Below, in pieces: positions 24,928 to 33,395 of a stretch of DNA of 36,958 nt. The notes below the pieces were generated by a model. That model saw only the letters and a list, made by a program, of their open reading frames with translations. It had not been told where the DNA came from and searched no databases. Origin of the DNA: Alistipes sp. (GTDB lineage Bacteria; Bacteroidota; Bacteroidia; Bacteroidales; Rikenellaceae); assembly GCA_017546725.1 (NCBI GenBank), contig JAFYRX010000039.1:1-36958 (forward strand), written 5' to 3'. Each line of letters opens with the position of its first letter. Within the stretch, counting starts at the first letter, position 1. Both the position numbers and the translations under genes were made by a program.

Positions 24928-26592
24928 TTAAAATTTAACACCCATTGTCATTACAAGCAAGTTGCGGTTCAAGTCGCTCTTGTAGATGGGGCTTGCTGTG
25001 TCGAAGTAACTCTGTCCGCCTCGAGGTGTGTGGAGTGCATAGTAGAGCAGATACTCCGTGCGGTGATACTTCAAGTGCTGGTAAGCAAAATCCAACGATA
25101 CTCGGCCAAATGCAAAGCCTACACCTGCCGACAAGCAGTCGGTCTTATAAACCGTAGGCGAGTTGTAGTAGAGGTCCTGTGCGTTGCGCAGAGCCGAGCC
25201 CGACAAACCATAACCCACTCGGAGCGAGAGTATGGGCAGAGGCTTAACCTCGATGCCGGCACGCAGTGTGTTCGAACCCTTGTAGTTGTTGGTAATCTCA
25301 GTGCGGTAAGCCTCCTGCGAAATGTCGAATCCGCCAGGGATGTTTGTTACACGCATACCGTTGTACCAGGTGCGCTCATAATCCACTGAGAAGATAGCCC
25401 AGCGGCCCAATGTGTATGAGCCTCCCAACATCAAACGTGTAGGAGAATAGAACTCCCAAGCATTCTCGCCCTCATCATCCAGCGGACGTGTTGTGTCGCC
25501 GTTGGGGTTGAAGTTCGAGGCCATATATGCCTGATAAGAGCGGTTCAAGAGGTACTCTGTCGGTGTATGTACAGCCAAACCCAAACGTATAGACTCTATG
25601 GGGCGATAGATAACACCCAACTTGAGGTTTACACCCATACCCTTGAGGTTTATGGCCTGATTGTAATCCATCCACTGTGCGGGCTCTGCCAACGGCTCTC
25701 CGTCGGAATAGACGGGTATCTGACCGTTGTAGAGGTAATCCTCGCCGTAGTATAATTGACGCTTCCAGCGAACGCTCTGGATGCCGACTGTAGCACCTAT
25801 ATAGAGGTTGTTGTTGTAGTTCACACCGAGTGCGATGTCAAACTCGTTAATCGAGCCCTTGCTCTGCTCCTCTACGGTGTGACCTATGCCTGCATTGGCA
25901 CCCAAGCGGTCGGCCGATGTCCAGTAATCGCCATACTCATCGGTGTATGCATCGATGAGGTAGTTGTTGTAGGCCAATGCTCCGCCCCAGTAGTATGAGT
26001 CGGCATAGTTGTAGTTCAGGATTCCCATTCCGTTGGGGAATACGCCTCCCTGGCCCATCTGGCGGATAAATGCGTCGTTGATAGAGCGATAGGGCGAAGT
26101 CGAAGGAGCGCTCGTTGAGGTGTAACCCATACGATAGTTGAAATCGGCAATGCGATTCATACCTACAGCCAAATTAACCGATACCAATCCTCCCGAAGCA
26201 CTCTCCTGCAGTTTTGCTACCGCCGTAAAGTTGCTCATCGCAAAGCGGCTCTGTTCGTTGTTGCCCCAATCTGTTGCGGTTGCGTTGTTCTCTGCGCGTG
26301 TAACGCTTATGATGGGCGAGAACGAAATCTCGTTGTGGCGGTACATACCCAAACCTGCGGGGTTTATACCTATAGCCGAGGCATCGGCACCCAACGAGGT
26401 GAATGCACCCGCCATAGCCATCGAGCGGGCTGTGCCGAACCCGAAATTGACCTGCGAGAGTGAGAACATATCCGACGACATCATACCGTCGTGGTCCATC
26501 ATCATTCCGCCGAACCTATACTCTTGAGCCGATGCTGTCATAGCACCCACTCCCATTGCTATCAAAAGCGATAATTTGCGTAAAACTTTCAT
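24928..26592 (-). CDS. OmpP1/FadL/TodX-family outer-membrane porin
   Basis: The 554-residue protein has a signal peptide (cleavage near ASA, 20-22) and the FadL hatch signature AMAGAFTSLGADASAIG, then INPAG (76-80). Beta-strand patterns continue to an aromatic C-terminus (MGVKF), as expected of outer-membrane barrels. FadL-type channels admit fatty acids and other hydrophobic compounds. The mature N-terminus carries an unusual methionine- and aspartate-rich segment (GGMMMDHDGMMSSDMF, 28-43). It shares a transcript with the EEP lipoprotein gene. A hairpin occurs in its leader (26609-26625). Confidence 0.9.
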   Translation of the reverse strand: MKVLRKLSLLIAMGVGAMTASAQEYRFGGMMMDHDGMMSSDMFSLSQVNFGFGTARSMAMAGAFTSLGADASAIGINPAGLGMYRHNEISFSPIISVTRAENNATATDWGNNEQSRFAMSNFTAVAKLQESASGGLVSVNLAVGMNRIADFNYRMGYTSTSAPSTSPYRSINDAFIRQMGQGGVFPNGMGILNYNYADSYYWGGALAYNNYLIDAYTDEYGDYWTSADRLGANAGIGHTVEEQSKGSINEFDIALGVNYNNNLYIGATVGIQSVRWKRQLYYGEDYLYNGQIPVYSDGEPLAEPAQWMDYNQAINLKGMGVNLKLGVIYRPIESIRLGLAVHTPTEYLLNRSYQAYMASNFNPNGDTTRPLDDEGENAWEFYSPTRLMLGGSYTLGRWAIFSVDYERTWYNGMRVTNIPGGFDISQEAYRTEITNNYKGSNTLRAGIEVKPLPILSLRVGYGLSGSALRNAQDLYYNSPTVYKTDCLSAGVGFAFGRVSLDFAYQHLKYHRTEYLLYYALHTPRGGQSYFDTASPIYKSDLNRNLLVMTMGVKF

Positions 26593-26608
26593 AGTTGCAC
26601 ACGTTTGT

Positions 26609-26625
26609 GGTCTCCCTGCGAGACC
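26609..26625 (-). promoter_or_regulatory. Leader hairpin of the porin gene
   Basis: GGTCTC and GAGACC pair perfectly around CCTGC, about 17 bases upstream of the porin start. Without a T run it is a leader stem-loop, not a terminator. Confidence 0.4.
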
Positions 26626-26656
26626 GATTTTGCTTGCCGTTTATAGTGTAAAAACT

Positions 26657-26698
26657 TACAAAAACCTCCCACCTCGCCTCTGGGGCAAGGTGTGGAGG
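26657..26698 (-). terminator. Intrinsic terminator after the low-complexity lipoprotein gene
   Basis: On the minus strand CCTCCACACCTTGCC pairs with GGCGAGGTGGGAGG (one mismatch plus one G-U) and is followed by TTTTTG. It lies about 20 bases after the stop at 26717. Confidence 0.8.
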
Positions 26699-26716
26699 CC
26701 TTTATTTATCTCTGTA

Positions 26717-28120
26717 TTAGCGTCCGCGTGAGCCACCGCCACCGCCTGATGCGCCACCACCGCCACTGCGTGAGCCGCCGCCACCGCCGCTGTATGACGA
26801 GCCACCACTGTACGATGAGCCACTGCTGTATGACGAAGAACTGCTCGAAGAACCGCGGTTGATAGATACATTGTTGCGGCTCGATGAACTGCTATTGCTG
26901 TAACTACTGCGTCCTGCCGAATTCGATGAACTGCGGCCTACCGATGAAGAGCGTGAGTTCTGTGCCGCACGCTGCTGCTGGATGGCTGCTGTTGCGCTCT
27001 TGCCGCGTGTGCCACCTCCGTAGGTTGCGCCGTTGCTCGGTGAACGGTAGGGTGTAGAGTGCGATGAGCCACGATTTACTATCGAGCCGTTGTTGCGACT
27101 GCCACCCTGACCTGTATTCTGGTTGCGAGAGCCGTAGATGCTACCGCCACGGTCGTAGTTGGGGTTAGGTCCCTTCTCCAAGCGAGGAGCGTTGGGACGA
27201 GGATATGCAGGAGCCCAGCCTCCACCCCAACCGTAGTGGACGTGTAGGTGACCCCAGTGGCCTGTCCAATGGCCGTGATACTGTGGGTGGTGCCATCCCC
27301 AATGGTATGAGGGACAGTACATACCTCCCCAACCCCACCAGCCGAGTGAGCCTGTCCAGCGATATACGTCGGGGTCAGCGTAGCACATATGCCAATTCCA
27401 ATCCCACCACGAGTAACGGGGGAATCCCCAGCACGAGCGGAACGAACGGTAGTACCAGGGGTCGTAAGTGCCCCAACTGCGCCAGCCGTAGTACCAGGGT
27501 GAAGAGAATGCTATCGTTGCGTTGATTGCACCCCAAGTGCCGAACATCGAAGTGATGTATTTGGGCTCAACCCAAACCTCATCGCCCGATACCATAATAT
27601 TATATAGCGCAGGGTCATAAGCCGTTACGATTGATGCTGTAGAGTTGTAACGCAAGTTGAAGTAACTCGACGGCATTCGATACGTAGGTGATGAAAATCC
27701 CTTCAAACGGCGAGCGTAGGCGCTCTCGTATGAGTCGGCCACATAACTGTTCTCCAACGAGGCCACTGTGGGTACGTTGTCGTCGGTGATGAGCAGACCG
27801 TCTGCTGTCGTTGTTACGCGAATCGATGAGTTGTCCGATTTCAATGCAGCGTTGATGGCCGCTACCTTGGCCTCATACTCTGCTGCCTCGGCTTTGCGTT
27901 GTGCTATCAGAGCCTCTGCTTCGGCCTTTGCAGCCTCAGCCTCAGCCTTACGCACCTCGGCTTCCGCCTTCTGACGCTCGGCAATAGCCTTCACGTCGTG
28001 CGTAGCATAAAGGTCGTCGTATGCGCTTACCGATGAAAAGTAAGCCGATGTGCATCCGCTTGCTACAACCGCTATCACGGCCGCGAGCAAAAATCTCTGT
28101 ATATTCTTCATAGCGCACAT
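26717..28120 (-). CDS. Low-complexity lipoprotein, unknown function
   Basis: I do not recognise this 467-residue protein. A lipoprotein signal (VASG before C23) leads to a charged coiled coil (about 45-90) built of AEAEA, KAEAE and VRKAEAE repeats, like TolA or periplasmic scaffolds. Next is a beta-rich region (about 100-200), then a tryptophan-, tyrosine-, glycine- and histidine-rich section (about 205-305) with runs such as SWWDWNWHM and HWGWHHPQYHGHW. The tail (about 310-467) is serine-, glycine- and asparagine-rich and ends in poly-glycine. The ATG at 28120 has an A-run immediately upstream; an in-frame ATG at 28111 is a close alternative. The gene is monocistronic with a strong terminator. 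Confidence 0.75.
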   Translation of the reverse strand: MCAMKNIQRFLLAAVIAVVASGCTSAYFSSVSAYDDLYATHDVKAIAERQKAEAEVRKAEAEAAKAEAEALIAQRKAEAAEYEAKVAAINAALKSDNSSIRVTTTADGLLITDDNVPTVASLENSYVADSYESAYARRLKGFSSPTYRMPSSYFNLRYNSTASIVTAYDPALYNIMVSGDEVWVEPKYITSMFGTWGAINATIAFSSPWYYGWRSWGTYDPWYYRSFRSCWGFPRYSWWDWNWHMCYADPDVYRWTGSLGWWGWGGMYCPSYHWGWHHPQYHGHWTGHWGHLHVHYGWGGGWAPAYPRPNAPRLEKGPNPNYDRGGSIYGSRNQNTGQGGSRNNGSIVNRGSSHSTPYRSPSNGATYGGGTRGKSATAAIQQQRAAQNSRSSSVGRSSSNSAGRSSYSNSSSSSRNNVSINRGSSSSSSSYSSGSSYSGGSSYSGGGGGSRSGGGGASGGGGGSRGR

Positions 28121-28252
28121 TTTTTCAAAGGTTTAACACTATTCTGTTTTCTTAATAAACGTCTCGTTGCGGTTTATTATTGTATCTGTTAGCAAATATC
28201 TCGTTCGGTGGCCTCCATTATGCGGGGCCGTGGTAAATCTTTTATATTGTAT

Positions 28253-28311
28253 GTCATTGCGAGGAAGACTTTAGTCCGACGTGGTAATCTCCTGCGCTCC
28301 TTTGTAATGAC
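28253..28311. repeat. Module D palindromic repeat, minimal form
   Basis: At 59 bp this is the shortest copy: GTCATTGCGAGGA at one end, TCCTTTGTAATGAC at the other, with CCGACGTGGTAATCTCC inside. It lies between polA and the low-complexity lipoprotein gene. The rest of that gap (28312-28579) is AT-rich with nothing recognisable. Confidence 0.8.
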
Positions 28312-28579
28312 AAGTGTGTTACATCGTAAAAATGTTTCTTTATGCAAATATAGTCAAAAAATGTTCGACTCCATTGCTTTTCGTTGCGCTTAAACCTGCA
28401 ATATAGATTTTTTAAAATCTTTATTGCTGATTCATAACGGCTTAATCTTTTATAAAAGTGGAATATGTGGAGCGCCTATTTTTGCAAAAATAGTGAAAAA
28501 ATGCCTAAAATTATCCCATAAGCACTCTGAATCGCCCCATTTTTTGCGCCTTAAACTCTCCGTTCTGGCCACTGTACCA

Positions 28580-31501
28580 CTAATGCGCCTCCAGCCAATT
28601 CTTACCTACGCCAGCCTCCGAGATTAGCGGAATACTCAACGCAGCAGCACCCTCCATCGACTCCTTTACGATTGCGACTACGCGCTCCTGCTCCTCCTTG
28701 AGCATATCGACTATGACCTCATCGTGTACCTGAAGTATCATCTTCGAGCGTATGCCCTCCTCGCGGAATCGGCGCTGAATCTCTATCATCGCTATCTTCA
28801 TAATGTCGGCGGCACTACCCTGAATGGGGGCGTTTATGGCGTTGCGCTCCGCTACACCACGTGCCACAGCATTGCGTGAGGCTATGTCGCGCAGATAACG
28901 TCGGCGGCCAAACACAGTCTCCACATAGCCCTTCTCGCGGGCATCGGCAATAGCACCATCCATATACTCCTTCACCTTGGGGTACGATGAGAAGTAGCCG
29001 TCGATAATCTCCTTGGCCTCCTTACGCGGTATGTCGAGTCGTTGGCTCAATCCAAAGGCTGATATACCATATATTATACCGAAGTTTGCGGTCTTGGCTC
29101 GGCGACGCTCCTCTGAGGTCACCTCATCGGTTGTCTTGTGGAACAACTTGGCGGCTGTAGCCGAGTGGATATCCTCACCCTGACGGAACGCCTCGATGAG
29201 CGAATCGTCGCCACTCAAGTGCGCCATCAGTCGCAACTCCACCTGCGAGTAGTCGGCCGAGAGCAGCAAGTGATGCTCATCGCGCGGAATGAATGCCTCG
29301 CGGATGCGACGGCCCATCTGGTCGCGCACGGGTATATTCTGCAAGTTAGGGTTGGTCGATGATAATCGGCCCGTAGCCGTAACTGCCTGATTGAACGATG
29401 TATGTATTCGGCCCGTTGCGGGGTTTATCAGCGTTGGCAGAGCCTCGACATAGGTCGAAAGCAACTTCTTTACGCCTCTGTACTGCAATATCATATCGAC
29501 AATGCGGTGCTTGCCCGCAAAGCCCTGCAGGTACTCCTCGTCGGTGCTGAACTGACGTGTCTTGGTCATCTTGGGCTTGTCGGTGATGCGCATCTTGGCA
29601 AACAACACCTCGCCTAATTGGCGTGCCGAGTTGACGTTGAGCGCAGGCTCATCGGCTTCGCGACGTATCTCGCTCTCCAACTGTTGCAGTTCGTTGTTGA
29701 GTTCGACGGCATAGTCGGCCAACTGCTTGGGGTCGATTCTCACACCCTGCATCTCCATATCGGCCAGCACCTCAATCATCGGCTCCTCTATTCTCTCGTA
29801 CAACTCCTTGAGTCCCTGCGCCTCGATTTCGGGCCAGAGGCAATGCTTGAGTTGTAGCGTAATGTCGGCATCCTCGGCGGCGTACTCCTTGACACTCATA
29901 ATGTTAACCTGGTCCATCGTGAGTTGTCGTGCACCACGTCCTATGAGTGTCTCGATGGCTATGGGGGTGTAGTGCAGATAGCGTTCAGCGAGGAAATTCA
30001 TATTGTGGCGTGACTCGGCATCAATCAGATAGTGCAGAATCATCGTGTCAATTTTGCGCCCCTTGACCTTGATGCCAATCCTTGCCAATACCATCAGGTC
30101 GAACTTCATATTTTGCGCCACCTTCGTGATGCGCTCGGCCTCGAACAGCGGGCGTACAATCTCGGCAAAGCGAGCCGTATTCTTCACTGTGAACGATATG
30201 TACCACGCCTCGTGTGGCTCGATGGCGAGCGAAAGGCCCACGATGCGGTCGGAGTAGATGTCAAAACCCGTAGTCTCGGTGTCGAAGCAGAACTCCTCGA
30301 CGCCCATCAGCCTGTCAACGAGTGCCTGCAATTCGGCCTCATCGGTTATCAGATGATAGGTGTGGGGTGTTGTGGCAGCCGTCTTAAACTCCTCTGCTAC
30401 AATATCTTCTGCGCTGTTTACTTGATTATCTTCCACTGCCTCAGCCATCGTGGTCGCTGCTTCGGGCGCAGATGTCGTAGCAGGTGCTGCGGGTGCGGCA
30501 GGTGCGGCGAACATATCGGCAAAGAGGTCACCCTGACCAGCCATAGCCTGTTGCTTCTTGGCGGCGGACTTGGCCTGTGCCATCTCGGTGAGTTGTCGCT
30601 GGGATGCCTGTTGCGGAACATCGGTAGGCTCGGCGGGCGCAAGGTTGTGGATGTCGCGCAGGAACGAGGTGAAATCCAACTCGGCATACAAGGCCTTCAA
30701 CTCGTCGAGGTTGGGCTCGCATATCTCCAAATCGTCGGGACGGAACTCTACGGGTACGTCGGTGCAGATGGTGGTCAATCGCTTTGCCATCAGTAGGTTA
30801 TCGCCCCAAGCGGCGATTTTCTCACCCTGCTTGCCCTTGATGTTCTGGACGTTGGACAGGATGTTCTCCACCTCTCCCCATTCGCCCACCAACTTGCAGG
30901 CGCCCTTCTCGCCAATGCCTGGCACACCAGGAATATTGTCCGATGAGTCGCCCCAAATGGCCAAAATGTCGCGCACCAACAACGGGTCCGTGATGCCATA
31001 TTTCGCGCATATATCCTCGCTGCGCACTATCTCAATGCCGTCGCCCTTCTGCTTGTAGAGGTGGCGGTTGGTGCCGACCAACTGACCGTAATCCTTGTCG
31101 GGTGTCACCATAAATACCTCATAACCAGCCTCTGACGCACGAAAAGCCAATGTTCCGATGACGTCGTCGGCCTCGTAGCCCTCAATCTCGAATACGGGTA
31201 TGCGCATAGCGTTGAGCAGTCGGCGCAAGTAGGGTACCGAGGCGATGATATCCTCGGGTGTCTCGGGGCGGTTGGCCTTATAATCTGCGAACAACTGATT
31301 GCGGAATGAGCCTCCCTTGGGGTCTAACGCTACACCCAACAGGTCGGGCGATTCGCGTTTCTGGATATCGCGCAGAAACTTGGTGAAACCGAACAGAATA
31401 GAGGTATTCATTCCGTGACGGTTGCGCATAGGTCGCCCCATAAAGGCGTAGTAATATTTGAAAACGAGCGCGTAGGCATCGATTAGGAAAAGACGTTTCA
31501 T
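28580..31501 (-). CDS. polA: DNA polymerase I
   Basis: The 973-residue protein has all three activities. The 5'-3' exonuclease domain (about 1-290) starts LFLIDAYALVFKYYYA and contains EGYEADDVIGTLA, TPDKDYGQLV and GDSSDNIPGVPGIG. A low-complexity Ala/Pro linker (about 295-375) follows. The 3'-5' exonuclease (about 400-560) is intact, with D407-x-E409 in FDTETTGF, the aspartate in QNMKFDLM and EYAAEDADIT. The polymerase domain (about 575-973) has SADYSQVELRLMAH (motif A), RRAKTANFGIIYG (motif B) and QVHDEVIVDM (motif C). It repairs DNA and removes RNA primers. It follows queD by 22 bp. Confidence 0.98.
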   Translation of the reverse strand: MKRLFLIDAYALVFKYYYAFMGRPMRNRHGMNTSILFGFTKFLRDIQKRESPDLLGVALDPKGGSFRNQLFADYKANRPETPEDIIASVPYLRRLLNAMRIPVFEIEGYEADDVIGTLAFRASEAGYEVFMVTPDKDYGQLVGTNRHLYKQKGDGIEIVRSEDICAKYGITDPLLVRDILAIWGDSSDNIPGVPGIGEKGACKLVGEWGEVENILSNVQNIKGKQGEKIAAWGDNLLMAKRLTTICTDVPVEFRPDDLEICEPNLDELKALYAELDFTSFLRDIHNLAPAEPTDVPQQASQRQLTEMAQAKSAAKKQQAMAGQGDLFADMFAAPAAPAAPATTSAPEAATTMAEAVEDNQVNSAEDIVAEEFKTAATTPHTYHLITDEAELQALVDRLMGVEEFCFDTETTGFDIYSDRIVGLSLAIEPHEAWYISFTVKNTARFAEIVRPLFEAERITKVAQNMKFDLMVLARIGIKVKGRKIDTMILHYLIDAESRHNMNFLAERYLHYTPIAIETLIGRGARQLTMDQVNIMSVKEYAAEDADITLQLKHCLWPEIEAQGLKELYERIEEPMIEVLADMEMQGVRIDPKQLADYAVELNNELQQLESEIRREADEPALNVNSARQLGEVLFAKMRITDKPKMTKTRQFSTDEEYLQGFAGKHRIVDMILQYRGVKKLLSTYVEALPTLINPATGRIHTSFNQAVTATGRLSSTNPNLQNIPVRDQMGRRIREAFIPRDEHHLLLSADYSQVELRLMAHLSGDDSLIEAFRQGEDIHSATAAKLFHKTTDEVTSEERRRAKTANFGIIYGISAFGLSQRLDIPRKEAKEIIDGYFSSYPKVKEYMDGAIADAREKGYVETVFGRRRYLRDIASRNAVARGVAERNAINAPIQGSAADIMKIAMIEIQRRFREEGIRSKMILQVHDEVIVDMLKEEQERVVAIVKESMEGAAALSIPLISEAGVGKNWLEAH

Positions 31502-31523
31502 CGGTGGAAATCAGTGAGTTGTG

Positions 31524-31976
31524 TTATAGATTGTCGGCCGCATACCACTCGGCATACGACGATGCTGTCTCGTGCAGACGCAACGAGTAGAGTTCCACCT
31601 CATCGGGCAGACTCTCCAACAGTCGCTCGGCAAAGTCGGCCAGCATATTCTCGCACGTAGGCTGGTAATCGACCATCACGGTGTTGTTGTAGCCGTCACC
31701 CAACATCTCACAAAGTTGCTCGCCATAGTCGGTACGACGCACGATGAATGCGTGGTCGAACTGTGATATAATCTGCTCACCTACAATGCGTTTGAGCAAT
31801 CCGAAGTCCATAACCATACCCTGTTTGGGGTCGTACTCATCAACCGAGGGCTCGCCCTTGATTGTGACGAACAGACGATAGGAGTGGCCGTGAATGTGGC
31901 GACACGCGCCGTCGTATCCCTCGAGAAAATGTGCTGCCTCGAATGTAAATTCCTTTGTGAGTCTGATAGTTGCCAT
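31524..31976 (-). CDS. queD: 6-carboxytetrahydropterin synthase (QueD)
   Basis: The 150-residue enzyme of the PTPS/QueD family converts dihydroneopterin triphosphate to 6-carboxytetrahydropterin in queuosine and 7-deazaguanine synthesis. The zinc site is H16 (EAAHF), H29 and H31 (CRHIHGHSY) and the catalytic cysteine is C25. The PTCENML motif (about 106-112, normally PTSEN) and the C-terminal LRLHETASSYAEWY histidine-glutamate pair are also present. Length fits the family. It precedes polA by 22 bp, so the two may share a transcript; a TAACTTTG -7 box lies about 40 bases upstream. Confidence 0.94.
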   Translation of the reverse strand: MATIRLTKEFTFEAAHFLEGYDGACRHIHGHSYRLFVTIKGEPSVDEYDPKQGMVMDFGLLKRIVGEQIISQFDHAFIVRRTDYGEQLCEMLGDGYNNTVMVDYQPTCENMLADFAERLLESLPDEVELYSLRLHETASSYAEWYAADNL

Positions 31977-32011
31977 AATCTTTATAGACTAATGTTGTAA
32001 AACGCTAACTA

Positions 32012-32019
32012 CAAAGTTA
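32012..32019 (-). promoter_or_regulatory. Candidate -7 box of queD-polA
   Basis: The minus strand reads TAACTTTG, matching TAnnTTTG, about 38 bases before the queD start. The nearest TTG is too close (15 bases) to be a standard -33 box. Confidence 0.4.
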
Positions 32020-32141
32020 ATGCTTTTTCATTTACAAGATTAACATCTTCCGATTTTTTTCATCTCTGGCTCCGTGCAACCTTGTAATACATAATTATTT
32101 TGGTAACATTTGGGAGAGAGGAAAGAGAGGTAAAGTAAACA

Positions 32142-32192
32142 AAAATTCTCCCTCTAAGGTAGAGAGAGTACCCGTTAGGGGGAGGGAGTGTG
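32142..32192 (+). repeat. Module B repeat (array unit 1)
   Basis: AAAATTCTCCCTCTAAGG, a complementary arm TAGAGAGAG (one change), then TACCCGTTAGGGGGAGGGAG and TGTG. It opens the longest composite array in the window and is followed by a 22-base spacer and module C. Confidence 0.8.
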
Positions 32193-32214
32193 CTTTTTGA
32201 ATTCAAAATTTACA

Positions 32215-32267
32215 GACTCCTCCGTCACACCTTTGGTGTGCCACCTCCTCTAACTTAGAGGAGGAAA
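32215..32267 (+). repeat. Module C repeat (array unit 1)
   Basis: GACTCCTCCGTC, then the hairpin ACACC-TTT-GGTGT, then CCACCTCCTCTA-ACT-TAGAGGAGG, a perfect 9 bp stem. Confidence 0.8.
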
Positions 32268-32286
32268 TAATACTATATATATAATT

Positions 32287-32371
32287 AATCATTCCCGTGC
32301 GTCAGCCTAAACGCGGCAGGCAAGTTTTCGGATGAAGGGCGACGCGCAGACGGAGGGTTAAGAAACGCAAA
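32287..32371 (+). repeat. Module E repeat
   Basis: Nearly identical to 36849-36933: ATTCCCGTGCG, GCCTAAACGCGGCAGGCAAG, TTTTCGGATGAAGGGCGACG, CGCAGACGGAGGGTTAAGAA. It separates two B-C pairs. Confidence 0.82.
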
Positions 32372-32372
32372 T

Positions 32373-32423
32373 AAAATTCTCCCTCTAAGGTAGAGGGGGT
32401 ACCCTTTAGGGGGAGGGAGTGTG
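32373..32423 (+). repeat. Module B repeat (array unit 2)
   Basis: AAAATTCTCCCTCTAAGG, TAGAGGGGG, TACCCTTTAGGGGGAGGGAG, TGTG. It follows module E as at 36934. A GATGAAAGATGAAAG-type spacer (32424-32467) then leads to module C. Confidence 0.8.
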
Positions 32424-32467
32424 CTTTTTGAGATGAAAGATGAAAGTTCAAAGATGAAAGATTAACA

Positions 32468-32522
32468 GACTCCTCCGTCACACCTTTGGTGTGCCACCTC
32501 CTCTAACGCAAGAGGAGGAAAT
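32468..32522 (+). repeat. Module C repeat (array unit 2)
   Basis: Same variable stem (ACACC-TTT-GGTGT) as 32215-32267 but with CTAACGCAAG in the terminal stem, which pairs CCTCCTCT with AGAGGAGG. It ends just before the module D copy. Confidence 0.8.
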
Positions 32523-32540
32523 TTATTATAAAACATTGAT

Positions 32541-32712
32541 GTCATTGCGAGGAGGACATCAGTCCGACGTGGCAATCTCCTGCATACCAGAAAGTGGGAG
32601 ATTAATCCGCTACGCGGCTTTTCACTGCTACGGCTCGGCAAAGTATGTAAACATACTCTGCTCTCGCCTTAATCGCAGCGTTACCACAGTCGCTACGCTC
32701 CTTCGTAATGAC
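32541..32712. repeat. Module D repeat, long form, complete
   Basis: This 172 bp copy has both terminal repeats, GTCATTGCGAGGA and TCCTTCGTAATGAC. Compared with the short form, about 80 bp are inserted in the TGGTAA/TCT region, containing a long hairpin centred on AGTATGT-AA-ACATACT and flanked by TTAATC and ATTAA-like ends. Confidence 0.8.
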
Positions 32713-32738
32713 AACAGTATTAACTATATATTTCCAAT

Positions 32739-32799
32739 AAAAAATGGCAACACGCTGATAGTTATGTATGTAGATACACTCCCTCAAGCATTGTTGCCA
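32739..32799 (-). terminator. Possible terminator of rplY-pth
   Basis: On the minus strand TGGCAACA (32792-32799) pairs with TGTTGCCA (32745-32752) across 39 bases that include a small GTAT-CTAC-ATAC hairpin, then a T run (32739-32744) follows. It is about 20 bases after the pth stop. The long loop lowers confidence. Confidence 0.5.
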
Positions 32800-32819
32800 C
32801 TTTGGCGGCGATAATAAAT

Positions 32820-33383
32820 CTATTTCTTATTAAATGTGTTCATCGTAAAGTCGGCGCCAGCCGTCGCAAACGACAGAATAGCATCTCCAAAGACCTTCAA
32901 TCGTGCAGGCATAGCCTCGCGCTCCTCGGCGTTCCACTCGCCCAACACATAATCCACCTGCTGACCGCGTGCGAAATCGCCTCCGATGCCAAAGCGCATA
33001 CGCGCATAATCCTCTCGGCCCAACAATTCGGTGATATTTTTCAAGCCGTTGTGACCGCCCGCGCTGCCCTTCTTACGCATACGCAACTGTCCGAATGGCA
33101 ACGATATATCGTCCGAGATGATGAGAATCTTCTCGATGGGAATCTTCTCCTGCTCCATCCAGTAACGTACGGCCTTGCCCGAGAGATTCATATACGTCGA
33201 GGGCTTGAGCAGGATAATCTGGCGGCCCTTGTGACGCAGCGTCGCAGTCGAGCCGTAACGTCCTGCCATAAAAGAGACGTTGGATGCCTCTGCTAAGGCA
33301 TCCAACACTCTGAATCCTATGTTGTGACGGGTATCGGCGTACTCGGCACCGATGTTTCCCAATCCTACAACGAGGTATTTCAT
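32820..33383 (-). CDS. pth: Peptidyl-tRNA hydrolase
   Basis: The 187-residue cytoplasmic enzyme frees tRNA from prematurely released peptidyl-tRNA. Catalytic residues known from the family are all present: N10 (GLGNIG), H20 (TRHNIGF), N66 (TYMNLSGK), D92 (ISDDISLP) and N112 (GSAGGHNGL). Length is typical. It begins 12 bp after the rplY stop, the usual rplY-pth arrangement, and is followed by a terminator-like structure and the repeat array. Confidence 0.97.
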   Translation of the reverse strand: MKYLVVGLGNIGAEYADTRHNIGFRVLDALAEASNVSFMAGRYGSTATLRHKGRQIILLKPSTYMNLSGKAVRYWMEQEKIPIEKILIISDDISLPFGQLRMRKKGSAGGHNGLKNITELLGREDYARMRFGIGGDFARGQQVDYVLGEWNAEEREAMPARLKVFGDAILSFATAGADFTMNTFNKK

Positions 33384-33395
33384 TCGCTAACTTTT

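Noticed and set aside
30032-30796. A 254-residue plus-strand frame inside polA
   Set aside because: PolA motifs are continuous on the minus strand; this frame has no family features.
32142-32522. CRISPR array
   Set aside because: Repeats are different modules with irregular spacing and self-complementary content, and no cas genes are in the window.
32491-32814. A 107-residue plus-strand frame starting in module C and running through the module D repeat
   Set aside because: Its sequence (RGGHQSDVAIS and similar) is the familiar spurious translation of a dispersed repeat.
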